Positions 19,136 to 28,194 of a stretch of 64,000 nt of DNA are shown piece by piece. The first letter of the stretch is position 1. Every line of letters starts with the position of its first letter. The position numbers were made by a program, and so were the translations under genes. The DNA lies in the NCBI GenBank assembly GCA_963576725.1, contig OY755241.1:2170001-2234000 (forward strand). The letters are read 5' to 3'. Below the pieces are notes generated by a model. That model searched no databases and was not told where the DNA came from. It was given only the letters and a program-made list of their open reading frames with translations. Origin of the DNA: Azorinus chamasolen. Its lineage: Eukaryota; Mollusca; Bivalvia; Cardiida; Solecurtidae.

Positions 19136-19324
19136 CTGGCATACAGATGCATCTGTACTTAGCAATGTCATCGAGACAGGTTCCGTGATTGTGGCATGGG
19201 TTCGATTCACATTCTTTGATATTGACTTCGCATCTGCTGCCCGTATAGCCATTGGCGCAATCACATCGGTAGTGTCCCGGTGTATTGACACATTTACCTT
19301 CATGTTCACATATGGCAGGAGTTA
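19136..19324 (-). CDS. Notch: Notch exon: EGF11-12 (ligand-binding core)
   Basis: 189-nt exon, phase 1-1, donor CCAG/gtaagc. It completes EGF11 (TPAICEHEGKCVNTPG) and encodes EGF12 up to CICMPG, the minimal ligand-binding pair of Notch. EGF12 keeps the O-fucose site (CHNHGTC) and the O-glucose site (CESNPC) and the hydroxylation motif CLDDIAKYRC. Odd point: the calcium signature before Cys1 is N-I-K-E, with Lys (AAA) where Asp or Asn is normal, so calcium binding by EGF12 may be weakened. Confidence 0.97.
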
Positions 19325-19428
19325 CTGTAAGATAAATAAATGACAAAATCAGTAATGATTATCCCTTGAAATAATAATATATATAGCAGTCATCTCTGGA
19401 AATGAAGGGCATTTAGGTATGCGAATAC

Positions 19429-19642
19429 GGCAAAACCTCTCCTAAGTGGCCATTCATTTTTTGAACATAGGTGTCTAAAAATGCAGGTGGTTGTTTAATG
19501 CAGGTCAAACGTAATGCAGAAAGCTCCCTACAGTGCTTTCTGCATTACTTTTGACCTGCATTAAGCAACCATTAAGCAACCACCTACCTTACAGACCCAT
19601 AATTAGATCTCTTTTTGCTGACTGCTTAAGACAGGTTCAACT
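19429..19642. repeat. TA-1 element
   Basis: GGCAAAACCTCTCC / GACAGGTTCAACTG ends and hairpin AATGCAGGTCAAACGTAATG with complement; a small ATTAAGCAACC duplicate lies in the second arm (19560-19580). Confidence 0.8.
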
Positions 19643-19845
19643 GTAGTGTTAATCGTTCGTGAAATTGCTATACTAAAATGGGTTGGCATATTTGATCAGG
19701 GTCAGTCCTGTTTGCAAGCCCCAAGCATGTAAACCTGGGAATAAGGCTGGCCTTGACCAGATACAACGTTCCAATCACACGCCTGATCTAGGTCTACTGT
19801 GACAAATGCCTAATTTTTCCACACTACCTTTTCAATTGCCTTCTC

Positions 19846-20071
19846 TTAACCCTTTCACTCATATAAACTTGTTTTCAAGCATTTGCAAACAGAGTAGACC
19901 CAGATCAGATGGCTCCTAGAGGAGCCGTCTGATCAGGGTCTGCTCTGTTTGCTAATAGAATTTGATAGATCTGTTTCTTTGCTTTCTTAAATGTCTACAA
20001 TGTTCCACCTTCTATATTTCTTTATAACTATTTAAAAATTTGTAACAAATATAGAACATGGAAAGGGTTAA
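19846..20071 (+). repeat. TTAA-A element
   Basis: TTAACCCTTTCACTCATATA to ACATGGAAAGGGTTAA; core hairpin GGCTCCTAGAGGAGCC. Confidence 0.9.
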
Positions 20072-20096
20072 GAGGTCGTTGATATTTCCTTTTATT

Positions 20097-20327
20097 GATA
20101 ACTCTTTACCTGATAGAGATGACTTTTATCACCTTTGCAAACAGAGTAGATCCAGATCTGGATGCTCCTGTAAGAGCTGCCTGATCAGGGTCTGCTCTGT
20201 TTACTTAAATTTCAAGTATGGCCCAAAGTTCCCATGATTTTTAAACATTATAAAAATTGCAGACAATGAATATTCATGTTGAAAGTGATTGATTCTAAAA
20301 TAATTATTCACGAGGTGAAAACTTAAT
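20097..20327 (+). repeat. TTAA-B-like element, diverged
   Basis: AACTCTTTACCTGATAGAGA left end, core GCAAACAGAGTAGATCCAGA, right end ATTATTCACGAGGTGAAAA. Confidence 0.65.
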
Positions 20328-20608
20328 CAACTGCATAATTAGATTTTATGGTGCAACGTATATATATATATGTATATATGTATTACAAAGCTTGATTGGC
20401 GATGGTGTAGAAACTAAATCATAAATAAGGCATTGTTATTTCAGCACATTTATGGTCAGATTTCTGATGTCATCTGTTTACGAGATATAGGTTCAGCATG
20501 TAAAACAACAGTATACAGGAGCCAATTATCTGGTTTTGCTCTGTTTGCTCAACAATGTCTAACAATGACATCATGAATATTTATTAGATCAATTTTTAAA
20601 ATGACATA

Positions 20609-20856
20609 TTAACCCTTTCCCTGTTCTATATTTAATCCAAATTGCAATACCTACTGAATATTCATTGACATAATAGTTATAAAGAAACATGGAAGGTTGA
20701 GTATTGTAGACATTTTAGAAAGCAGAGACAGATCTATCAAATTCCATCAGCAAACAGAGTAGACCCAGATCAGACGGCTCCTCTAGGAGCCGTCTCATCT
20801 GGGTCTACTCTGTTTGTAAATGCGTGAAAATACGTTTATATGAAGGAAAGGGTTAA
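20609..20856 (-). repeat. TTAA-A element
   Basis: TTAACCCTTTCCCTGTTCTA to GAAGGAAAGGGTTAA, hairpin GGCTCCTCTAGGAGCC; 248 bp. Confidence 0.9.
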
Positions 20857-21026
20857 GACAAAGTCATAAAATGTTTGCCAAACCAGAACCTGTAGAATCC
20901 TATCTATATTATTTCATAAGCAAACAGAGCAGACCCTAATCAAATGGCTTCTATAGGAGCTGTCTGATCAGAGTCTGCTCTATTTGCAAAGGGTACTTAA
21001 AGGGGTATTGTGGAGTAAAGGGTTAA
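20857..21026 (-). repeat. TTAA-B element, left end lost
   Basis: Core GCAAACAGAGCAGACCCTAA, right end GGAGTAAAGGGTTAA. It directly follows the previous element. Confidence 0.75.
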
Positions 21027-21201
21027 GTAAACATCTGCTTTCAAAACATTAAGTATGAAAGGATCAAATTTGCTTGAGGATCAGTTAAAACACTGACCGC
21101 AGGTCCTTCCAGGAGAACTCTAATCTAGGTCTACCCCATTTGAAAATTTAAATTAACTCATTCCCAGCATTCAAAGAGTTAATTGCTGACTAACTAGGTA
21201 A

Positions 21202-21411
21202 TTAACCCATTCCCGCATATTGACGCCTTTTGATGCTTCTGTAAAAGTCACTTTCTGAAACCATTGTGATAAATAGAGCATTTGCTCCTATGGAGCAAAT
21301 GCTCTATTTAACACAATGGTTTCAAAACTACACAATTCTGAAAATTTCCTTTTCTCTAGTTAATGCTCCTTTAGGGTATATTTGATCAAAGCCTAAGTGG
21401 GAATGGGTTAA
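21202..21411 (-). repeat. TTAA-C element
   Basis: TTAACCCATTCCCGCATATT to GGGAATGGGTTAA with hairpin AATAGAGCATTTGCTCCTAT. Confidence 0.88.
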
Positions 21412-21585
21412 TAATGATCATAGGTTTCCAAAATTGATAAAGTCAAATTAACAGTTTTATTTATCAAATGTAAGTAAATATGTGGCTATATACAGGTGCC
21501 ACTATTTGCAGGAAAATGTAATATGAGGAAACTGTAATATAGACCATTACATTACATTAGAGCGATAGACAATTAAAAATATATA

Positions 21586-21784
21586 CAGTAGAACCCCTCT
21601 AATGCAGCCACTTAATGAATAAACATGGGTGTCTTTATAAGCAGGTGGTTGCTTAATGCAGGACAAAAGTAATGCAGAAAGCTCCTCAAGCTTTCTGCAT
21701 TACTTTTGTCCTGCATTAAGCTACCACCTGCATCTAGCATCTAGAATTATACCTCTTTTAGGTGGTCGCATTAGCTGGGTTTTA
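21586..21784. repeat. TA-1 element abutting a Notch splice donor
   Basis: CAGTAGAACCCCTCTAATGC start and hairpin TAATGCAGGACAAAAGTAAT with complement. It ends about 11 bp from the EGF10 donor at 21795. Confidence 0.85.
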
Positions 21785-21795
21785 TATATACTTAC

Positions 21796-21957
21796 CATCC
21801 TTGCATTCATCTATGTCATTGTTACATAAACTGCCTGTCCAGCCTGCTGGGCAGGAGCAGATTGCGTCCCCGTTGATCGGGGACGTCTCGCACTGGATGT
21901 TAGCCACCCTATTACATGGATTACTGACACATGCATCCTCAAGATGACAGCGGAGAC
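21796..21957 (-). CDS. Notch: Notch exon: EGF10 and start of EGF11
   Basis: 162-nt exon, phase 1-1, acceptor ttcttag/GT, donor GATG/gtaagt. It reads GLRCHLEDACVSNPCNRV, a stretch typical of EGF10 (vertebrate GLLCHLNDACISNPC), then CSCPAGWTGSLC and the start of EGF11 (NNDIDECKD). EGF10 lacks a calcium signature, as in vertebrates. EGF11 opens with a perfect one (D-I-D-E). The TA-1 element at 21586-21784 ends about 11 bp inside the downstream intron from the donor. Confidence 0.96.
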
Positions 21958-22067
21958 CTAAGAAAAAGCATGAAGTCTATAAGGTTAAGAAAAGTTAAGA
22001 GAAGCTGATGCTGGAGGCTCAGAGCAGTAGGAGACGTACACTGATCTCTTGTGTCTCCACCAAATCC

Positions 22068-22150
22068 CATCTTGCTGGTACTTATTAGTATCTGAGATAG
22101 GCAATTCTAATGAGTATCAGCAAGACGGGAATCCGTAAAGAAAATATGTA
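22068..22150. repeat. HP-9 hairpin element
   Basis: CATCTTGCTGGTACTTATTA pairs imperfectly with ATGAGTATCAGCAAGACGGG. A related hairpin is at 29848-29942. Confidence 0.55.
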
Positions 22151-22220
22151 ACGAAGAAATCAAGCAAGGCAAAATGCACATTTTCATACATAACATAGTC
22201 AACATACAAAGATCAACTTC

Positions 22221-22471
22221 TGAACCCTTTCCTTCATATAAACACCTTTTCTTGCCTATGCAAACATAGTAGACCCAGATCAGATGACTCCTACAGGCGC
22301 CTTCTGATCAGAGTCTGCTCTGTCTGCCAATGGAATTTGATACGCCTGTTTTTTTTACTTTCTAAAATGGCTACCATGTTCTACCTTACATATTACATGA
22401 ACTATTTTCATCATGAATATTCAGTAGATACTGAACTTTTGAATAAACAAAGAAAACAGGGAAAGGGTTAA
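22221..22471 (+). repeat. TTAA-A element
   Basis: TGAACCCTTTCCTTCATATA to ACAGGGAAAGGGTTAA, core arms GATCAGATGACTCC / CTTCTGATCAGAG. Confidence 0.85.
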
Positions 22472-22600
22472 ACTTTAGCACAGAACAAACAAAATTGCAA
22501 ATAGTGAAGATATTGTTGCGACGTCAATGTATTCAGGATCTCATCTGGATCTGAACTATTTGGCATTATGAAATTCAAAGAGAATCTGCTTAGAAACCTG

Positions 22601-22767
22601 GGTCCATGCTTATAAAACTTTTAGAGTTCGTTCTCAAGTTTTTGATTGGTCAGATTTGAGCCTTTGGCTCAAATCTGACCAATCAAAAGCTTGAGAACTC
22701 AAATCTGACCAATCAAAAGCTTGAGAATGAACTCAGACTCAACTAAAAAGCTTTATAAGCATGGACC
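22601..22767. repeat. HP-7 element with one arm tandemly duplicated
   Basis: Same palindrome as 12772-12876, both outer ends present (TCCATGCTTATAAAACTTTT / AAAAGCTTTATAAGCATGGA). The right arm is a perfect 30-bp tandem duplicate, 22668-22697 and 22698-22727. Confidence 0.88.
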
Positions 22768-22944
22768 CAGAATTAGAAGACATTTTCAACAGTCAAATAT
22801 TTGCTTAGCATGCTATTTGATAAAACAGATAGATCGCAGTTTGTAGCCTGATCAGAATCAGAAAAGCATTGTTATGCGATGCCATGTTTCATGAATACAA
22901 AATAAGAAGTCCACAAGCTAATATTCATGACAATATACTGAACA

Positions 22945-23150
22945 GAGCAACAGATAAAGGTGCGTACTCAAATACTAAAATTGTCCTTTCTCCATGTAAA
23001 GAAACTGACATTTCAGAATCCATCAGCAAACTGATCAGACGGCTCCTCTAGGAGCCGTCTGATCTGGGTCTACTCTCTTTGCAAATGCATGAAAGGGTTA
23101 ATTTACGCATCTTATCTGGACCTCTGTAGAAAATTCTTAGTTTCATTTCA
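22945..23150. repeat. HP-6 element with a TTAA-A element inserted
   Basis: HP-6 left end (AGATAAAGGTGCGTACTC, about 22953-22998), then a TTAA-A core and right arm (to GAAAGGG), then TTAA and the HP-6 right end TTTACGCATCTTATCTGGAC. The left TTAA border is lost. Confidence 0.72.
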
Positions 23151-23202
23151 AGTCTGCGTAGAGTTTTACAGTAACAAGCAAGCACAGATGTATGCTTTAT
23201 AC

Positions 23203-23277
23203 CTTTTTTAGGATCTGGTGCCTCATCTAACTTATTATCTAAGTCAAAATCAGCATCATCACTTTTCTCTTCGTCAT
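23203..23277 (-). other. Candidate symmetric acidic cassette exon (unproven)
   Basis: 75 nt, phase 1-1, flanked by tgtgtcag acceptor and AAAG/gtataa donor, lying in the intron between the EGF9 and EGF10 exons on the Notch strand. It would add 25 residues starting DDEEKSDDADFDLDNK and ending APDPKKG, about half of them Asp or Glu. Included, it keeps the Notch frame and puts an acidic loop between Cys5 and Cys6 of EGF9. Against it: the donor lacks +5 G, the polypyrimidine tract is only fair, and I know no Notch homologue with such an insert. It could instead be a relic exon of another gene (DFDL-rich acidic segments occur, for example, in CD99-type proteins) or a chance open stretch. Confidence 0.3.
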
Positions 23278-23500
23278 CTGACACATACAAAATCATAATG
23301 CCTGTACATATGATCCTAAATCAAAAACAATATAATTATGGAATGATATTTAGATTAATTTATCAACCTTTGTTTATTTAAACTAGAACTCTTTGCAAAG
23401 TAGACTTTGCTATACTCTTTCAAAGGTCAATCAAGAGATTTTTTTGCAAATCTGTCTGAATACTTTTTTTGCGACGTCTGTCTGTTTGAATACCTAGGGT

Positions 23501-23728
23501 AATTAGAGTCCCTCATACTGACACCTTGTGATGCCTCTGTAAAAGTCACTTTATGAAACCATCGTGATAAATAGAGCATTTGCTCCATAGGAGCAAATGC
23601 TCTATTTATCACAATGGTTTAAAAACTAAAATTTTAAAAAAAAAATCCTTTTCTCTAGTTAATGCTCCTTTTCGGTAGATTAATTCAGAGAGGCTGGACC
23701 TAAAAATAGCCTATGAGGGAATGGGTTA
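23501..23728 (-). repeat. TTAA-C element next to a splice donor
   Basis: Hairpin AATAGAGCATTTGCTCCATA with complement, right end GGGAATGGGTTAA. It ends 15 bp from the EGF8-9 donor (23743). Confidence 0.82.
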
Positions 23729-23743
23729 AAGCTATAGTCTCAC

Positions 23744-23977
23744 CTGTTTTGCCCGGTGGACACTCGCAATGATAGTAGCCTACTCTGTCGTGACAAGTGC
23801 CTCCGTTGTAGCACATGTTGATTTCGCAGTCATCGATGTTTTGCTGGCAGTGAACACCAGTCCAGCCGTTCACACAAACGCACAGGTAGCCATTAGGAAT
23901 ATTAGTACATGTTCCACCATTCTTGCATAAGTCCGTATTCATTTTACATTCATCCAAGTCCTGTTCACAGTAACGCC
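23744..23977 (-). CDS. Notch: Notch exon: EGF8-9
   Basis: 234-nt exon, phase 1-1, donor ACAG/gtgaga. It reads [11 protein letters not shown], then EGF8 with the highly conserved stretch CVCVNGWTG, then EGF9 ([20 protein letters not shown] ... CECPPGKTG). EGF8 is part of the Jagged/Serrate and Delta contact surface in vertebrate and fly Notch. EGF8 has a full calcium signature (D-L-D-E). O-fucose type sites (GGTC) are kept in both repeats. The downstream end falls between Cys5 and Cys6 of EGF9; the possible cassette exon at 23203-23277 would follow here. Confidence 0.96.
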
Positions 23978-24004
23978 CTGAAGAGTGAAATATATATAAT
24001 TATA

Positions 24005-24189
24005 CAGTAAATCCCCTCTAATGTGACCACCAAAAAGGGGCATAATTCACAGTGGCAAAGGCAAGTGGTAGCTTAATGCAGGATGGAAGTGAGCTTTCTG
24101 CATAACTGTTGACCTGCCTTAAGCTACCACCTGCTTATGAAGACAGCCATGTTTGTTCATTAAATGGTCACATTAGAGGTGTTCTACTG
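24005..24189. repeat. TA-1 element
   Basis: CAGTAAATCCCCTCTAATGT to ACATTAGAG.TGTTCTACTG with TA on both sides; inner hairpin partly eroded. Confidence 0.82.
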
Positions 24190-24217
24190 TATGTATACCT
24201 ATTTTCTGTCCTACCCC

Positions 24218-24501
24218 TTAACCTTTTATCTCACAGAGATGCCTTTGGTACCAGGTACTTCTGCAAACAGAGTAGACCTAGATCAAACCACTCTGATCAT
24301 GGTCTGCTCTGTTTGCTTATGAAATTATATACATGTAGATAAGATTCTATATTTTCTTCCACAGCCAAACTATCTTGTGTACATATGCAATTATAAAAAT
24401 CAATCTTATGAATATGCATGATTAATTATTTCTTACATGAATATTTATACGAAAAGGGTTCTGTTATTATTTCTTACATGAATATTTAAAGGAAGGGGTT
24501 A
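24218..24501 (+). repeat. TTAA-B element with duplicated right end
   Basis: TTAACCTTTTATCTCACAGA left end and core GCAAACAGAGTAGACC; TTATTTCTTACATGAATATT occurs twice (about 24426 and 24469), each followed by an AAGG-GTT end. Confidence 0.72.
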
Positions 24502-24676
24502 TGACAATACAGCCCTCTGATCACTGCTTGCATTACAAATCATCTTACATGTTAGATCTGCATTGTTTTTGCATTACAAATCATCTTCTATTATAGGTCA
24601 CATATGCAAAAAAACATTTGCCCTCAGAAATGATGATTAGAAAGGGTTAAAAAAAAAAAAATTGAGAAAGTGCACA

Positions 24677-24810
24677 GAGCTCAAGCTAGTGGGGGATTTG
24701 GGAGAGAAAGTCTGTCTTTACCTGCTCACTTCTCTCTGTACTAGAGCTCCAGCTAGTGGGGGACTTGGGAGAGAAAGTCTGTCTTTAACTGCTCACTTCT
24801 CCCCTTTTTT
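24677..24810. repeat. Tandem duplication, about 68 bp
   Basis: AGAGCTCAAGCTAGTGGGGG block and its near copy AGAGCTCCAGCTAGTGGGGG each carry GGGAGAGAAAGTCTGTCTTT and TGCTCACTTCTC. A related sequence is at 18150-18230. Confidence 0.85.
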
Positions 24811-24918
24811 GATCAGTACCAGAAATTCTCCCCAAGTACTTCTCCCTGTACTAGAGCTCTAGCTTGAGTACTCAGAAAATGACGGGGATATGGGCTGAGA
24901 CACTTTGATGACTCTTAC

Positions 24919-25041
24919 CTGTAAGATAGGGTGGGCATTGACAAGTGTAGTCATTGGTTTCATCTTTACATGTGGAGTTATTCTTACACTGGTGATTCTG
25001 ACAGTCATCAATGTTCACCTCACAGTTCATTCCTCGGAACC
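24919..25041 (-). CDS. Notch: Notch exon: EGF7
   Basis: 123-nt exon, phase 1 to phase 1, first Notch exon recognisable in the window. Acceptor ttttcag/GG, donor ACAG/gtaaga. It reads the end of EGF6 (FRGMNCE) and then EGF7 ([11 protein letters not shown] ... CQCPPYLTG), stopping between Cys5 and Cys6. It matches the vertebrate repeat that ends CPPEWTG. Asn-Asn-Ser in KNNSTC is a possible N-glycosylation site; C2-xxxx-T-C3 is not kept as an O-fucose site in the usual GGTC form but STC retains T before Cys3. The upstream intron is at least 38,959 nt. Confidence 0.95.
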
Positions 25042-25132
25042 CTGAAAAGAGAAAATATTGCGCTTTATTACAAGAGTTTTAATTTCAGGATTATGGGCGA
25101 ATTTTTTATAGTTGGTTACTTCTAACAATTCT

Positions 25133-25336
25133 TTAACCCAGTCTCTCCTACCGGCGCCTTTTTGCGTCTCCGTAAAAGTCATTTTTTGAAACCATTCTGG
25201 AGCAAAAGCTCTATTTATCACAATAGTTTAAAAACTATACAATTCTAAAATTCTCCTTTTCTATAGTTAATGTTCCTTTTCCGTAGATTAATTCAAAGAG
25301 GTTTGGTCTAAAAATAGTCTAGGAGGGAATGAGTTA
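25133..25336 (-). repeat. TTAA-C element, apex lost
   Basis: TTAACCCAGTCTCTCCTACC to GGGAATGAGTTAA. The first hairpin arm is shortened to TTCTGGAGCAAAAGC. It lies 92 bp upstream of the EGF7 acceptor. Confidence 0.8.
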
Positions 25337-25468
25337 ACCCTTTGAATGTGGTAATTGCAACACCATTGTAGACCCAGATGAGAGGGCTCCTGGAGGAGTT
25401 CTCTGCTCAGGGTCAGCCTTGTATATCCTGTAGAAACTTTGAGTCTTTTATACTGAGTGGACTCTATA

Positions 25469-25672
25469 CAGTAAAACTTCGATTATTCGAACACTAAAAT
25501 ACATATTATTATCGATCTTTAAGACAGGTGGCAGCTTAATGCATGGTGAAAGTCATGCAGAAAGCTCCTCTAGGAGCTTTCTGCATGACTTTCACCATGC
25601 ATTAAGCAGCCACCTGTCTAAAAGGGTCTAAATTCTTCTATACCGAAAATTCGAATAATCGAGGTTTTACTG
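25469..25672. repeat. TA-1 element
   Basis: CAGTAAAACTTCGATTATTC to AATAATCGAGGTTTTACTG; perfect inner hairpin around AAGCTCCTCTAGGAGCTT. Confidence 0.9.
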
Positions 25673-25675
25673 AAG

Positions 25676-26125
25676 TTGTAAACGCTTTTGCAGAGTAGAC
25701 CCAGATGCTCTGTTTTGCTGATGAAATCATAACAGATCTTACTCTACAGTTTCTATCAATACCAAAAATTCCTGGGTACATACTTCAGAAATAAATATTC
25801 ATGATGTCATTTCTTAAATGAATATTGAACAGGGAAAGGGTTAAACACTGACGGGCCATTCCACTTTGAACATTCAGCATTAACTCTTTCCGTCATATTA
25901 ACACCTTTTAACGCATCTGCAAACTCAGTAGACCCAGATCAGATGGCTCCAATAGGAGTTTTCTGATTAGGGTCTGCTCTCTTTGCTTATGACATAATAT
26001 AGATTTAATTTTACACTTTCTATCTTGGTTAAATATTTGTGTATTTATGTGTTATTTTAAAAACTAATATTCATGAGGTCATTATTTCTTCCATGAATAT
26101 TCATGGAGTAATATTCATTTTCAAT
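25676..26125 (+). repeat. Two TTAA-B/A elements, first truncated
   Basis: 25676-25844 keeps a half core and the end GAACAGGGAAAGGGTTAA; 25878-26117 has TTAACTCTTTCCGTCATATT, core CAGATGGCTCCAATAGGAG and right end ATTCATGGAGTAA. Confidence 0.72.
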
Positions 26126-26927
26126 GCATAATCTTTTTTTGTTGTTAGGCAATATCAATACAATTAAACACCTCTAGTACTGGCTTAACCCATCTCAATG
26201 ACACCAAAATAATTTTCCAAGATCCAAAACAAAGCAGAAAGGCTTTCATTTTCAAACAAATGGTTCAGTTGAACATAATTTCCAGACAGACATCATGTAT
26301 AACAGTCAGAAATGTACACAAAGACATGATAGAGAGAGTGCCAGACTGGCCAAGGTGATGTGACCAGAGGCAAACAAGTGCCACATTTCACTAACATTTC
26401 AAAAACCCTTGCATGCTAGGATTTATTGAAAGTGACAAGGTACAGGCTGAATTGTCTCCCTTCTTCCTTATACCCAATGGTGTTCATTTCACAGCTGATC
26501 AGTATCACAAGATGCTTGACAGTGAGTCTGAATGCTTCAGAAGCTTCCCTGACACCCACAAATCACCTGTTTTATCTGGTAAAAATCTAACATTTCTGGA
26601 CAGAATAAACAACAAGACCGACTCCACAAACACATTTAAATGTCACTTCCAGGAACAAGTTCCAAAGTAGATTACATGTGAAACAGACAAACTTCTCCAC
26701 CATCACAATACAAGATTTGTAATATTTTATGAAAAATGGCGTTTTTTCCAAAGACATATTACCGGTACATGATACCATCATTTCAATGAAAATTTGACTG
26801 AAGAGAAACGCATGGCCACACGCCCACACCCACCTCCGAAATGTGACTGGCTGGAAACATATATGCAGGCGATTCGTTTGAATCAAATTTGCAACTGAAG
26901 TATTCCGTAATTATGTATTTTGTTGAT
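26126..26927. other. Unique intronic DNA
   Basis: No hairpin element recognised. A plus-strand open frame of 85 codons (26413-26670) has no similarity I know and no splice signals that fit Notch; not called as a gene. Confidence 0.5.
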
Positions 26928-27170
26928 TTAACCCTTTACTCCATAGATTCGCTTTTAAAACAGAGTAGACCCAGTTCAAACGTCTGTAAGAGTTGCTTGA
27001 TGAGGTCTGTATCCATGCTTATAAAACTTTTTAGTTGAGTCTGAGTTCGTTCTCAAGTTTTTGATTGGTCAGATTTGAGCCTTTGGCTCAAAAGGACCAA
27101 TCAAAAACTTGATAACAAACTCAGACTCAACTAAAAAGCTTTATTAGCATGGACCCTGATCTGTTTCCTT
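26928..27170 (+). repeat. TTAA-B left half with an HP-7 element
   Basis: TTAACCCTTTACTCCATAGA and core AACAGAGTAGACCCAG, then HP-7 (27012-27153) with both ends TCCATGCTTATAAAACTTTT / AAAAGCTTTATTAGCATGGA. Confidence 0.8.
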
Positions 27171-27199
27171 AGAATATATATATATGTATCTACAGTTCC

Positions 27200-27364
27200 T
27201 GCATTGGCATATGTTCACATTTGGTATTGGGAGAAACTGTAGAGTTGGACCTATAATTTTATAAGCAAACAGAGCAGATCCTGATGAGACGACTCCTACA
27301 GGAGCTGTCTAACCAGAATCGTTTTTGTTTGCAAAGGCATGAAAAAGCATTTATATGAGGTTAA
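27200..27364 (-). repeat. TTAA-B element, degraded
   Basis: GCAAACAGAGCAGATCCTGA core, GACTCCTACAGGAG hairpin, right flank to GAGGTTAAGG. Confidence 0.7.
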
Positions 27365-27771
27365 GGAACATATTTTGAAATCTTGAAAACAATTTTGCTA
27401 CAGAAATGTCAAGCTGTCCTTATATTAAAGGCCAGTTTAATTTTCCTATGGGAATGACTGCTGTTTTGGAATACTTTCTACAAGTGTTAAAGGGTGTCTG
27501 CCTCTCACAAAATTTTGTCTACTCAGATTTGTAAACTTGTCATATTTTCTGTTTTTTTATGAAAGAATTTGACCGCATTGTCAAACAGTTTTGTTTAAGA
27601 TAATAAACCCAAGAATTCTGTCTATTGATCAGAATCAAAACTGTTCACATATTTGGAGGTGGTTTTCGTTGAGATTAGGTAAGGGCATGTCACGAGTGTG
27701 GGTTCCTAAGTGGTTAACTCGAAAAGGAAACTGCGGCCAATTACAGGGAAACTGTTCACAGCTCCACTTCC
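27365..27771. other. Unique intronic DNA
   Basis: AT-rich sequence without a recognised repeat, exon or hairpin. Confidence 0.5.
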
Positions 27772-27993
27772 TTAACTCTATACTCCATTAATATGTCTTT
27801 CTATGGTTTTGCAAACAGAGTAGACCAAGATCAGATGGCTCTGTTTGCATATGATGTGATATAGAGATATGATTCTAAAGTTTCTGCCATGGCCAAAACT
27901 CCTGTGTCCATGTGCTATTATATAAAAATTAATCTAATTCATACTCAAGATGTCATTATTTCTTACATGAATATTCATGGAGTAAAAGGTTAA
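27772..27993 (+). repeat. TTAA-B element (first of three sharing TTAA)
   Basis: TTAACTCTATACTCCATTAA to ATTCATGGAGTAAAAGGTTAA-type end; the core hairpin has lost its second arm. Confidence 0.85.
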
Positions 27994-28194
27994 CCCTTTC
28001 CCTGTTCAACATTCATGTAATGGCATCATAAATATGTTATTTAGCGCATATAATAGCACAATCATGGACATAGGAAATTTTGGCCACGCCATCATATTGC
28101 ATCATAAGAAAACAGAGCAGACCCTGATCAGACAGCTTTACATGCGGACCCCTCTCATCAGGGTCTACACTGTTTGTTATGTTGAAAAGGTTAA
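27990..28194 (-). repeat. TTAA-B/A element (second of three sharing TTAA)
   Basis: Starts on the TTAA that ends the previous element (TTAACCCTTTCCCTGTTCAA); core AAAACAGAGCAGACCCTGAT; ends on the TTAA that starts the next. Confidence 0.85.

Larger units (their letters stand above)
1089..25041 (-). other. Notch: NOTCH receptor gene, partial (22 exons, EGF7 to ankyrin region)
   Basis: Single-pass receptor and membrane-tethered transcription co-activator of the Notch pathway: DSL ligands bind the EGF array, S2 and gamma-secretase cleavages free the intracellular domain, which joins CSL (Su(H)/RBPJ). The domain order read from the exons is 30 EGF repeats, 3 LNRs, HD with furin site, TM, RAM, ankyrin repeats. 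All 22 exons have AG acceptors and GT donors and join without a frame break (5,414 nt). Both ends are cut by the window: EGF1-6 and the signal peptide lie beyond 64000 or in exons I could not find, and the last ankyrin repeats, TAD and PEST lie below position 1. One Notch gene is seen; no paralogue can be judged. Confidence 0.97.

Noticed and set aside
26413..26670. Plus-strand 85-codon open frame
   Set aside because: No recognisable domain, no promoter or splice context, and length is within chance for this much sequence.
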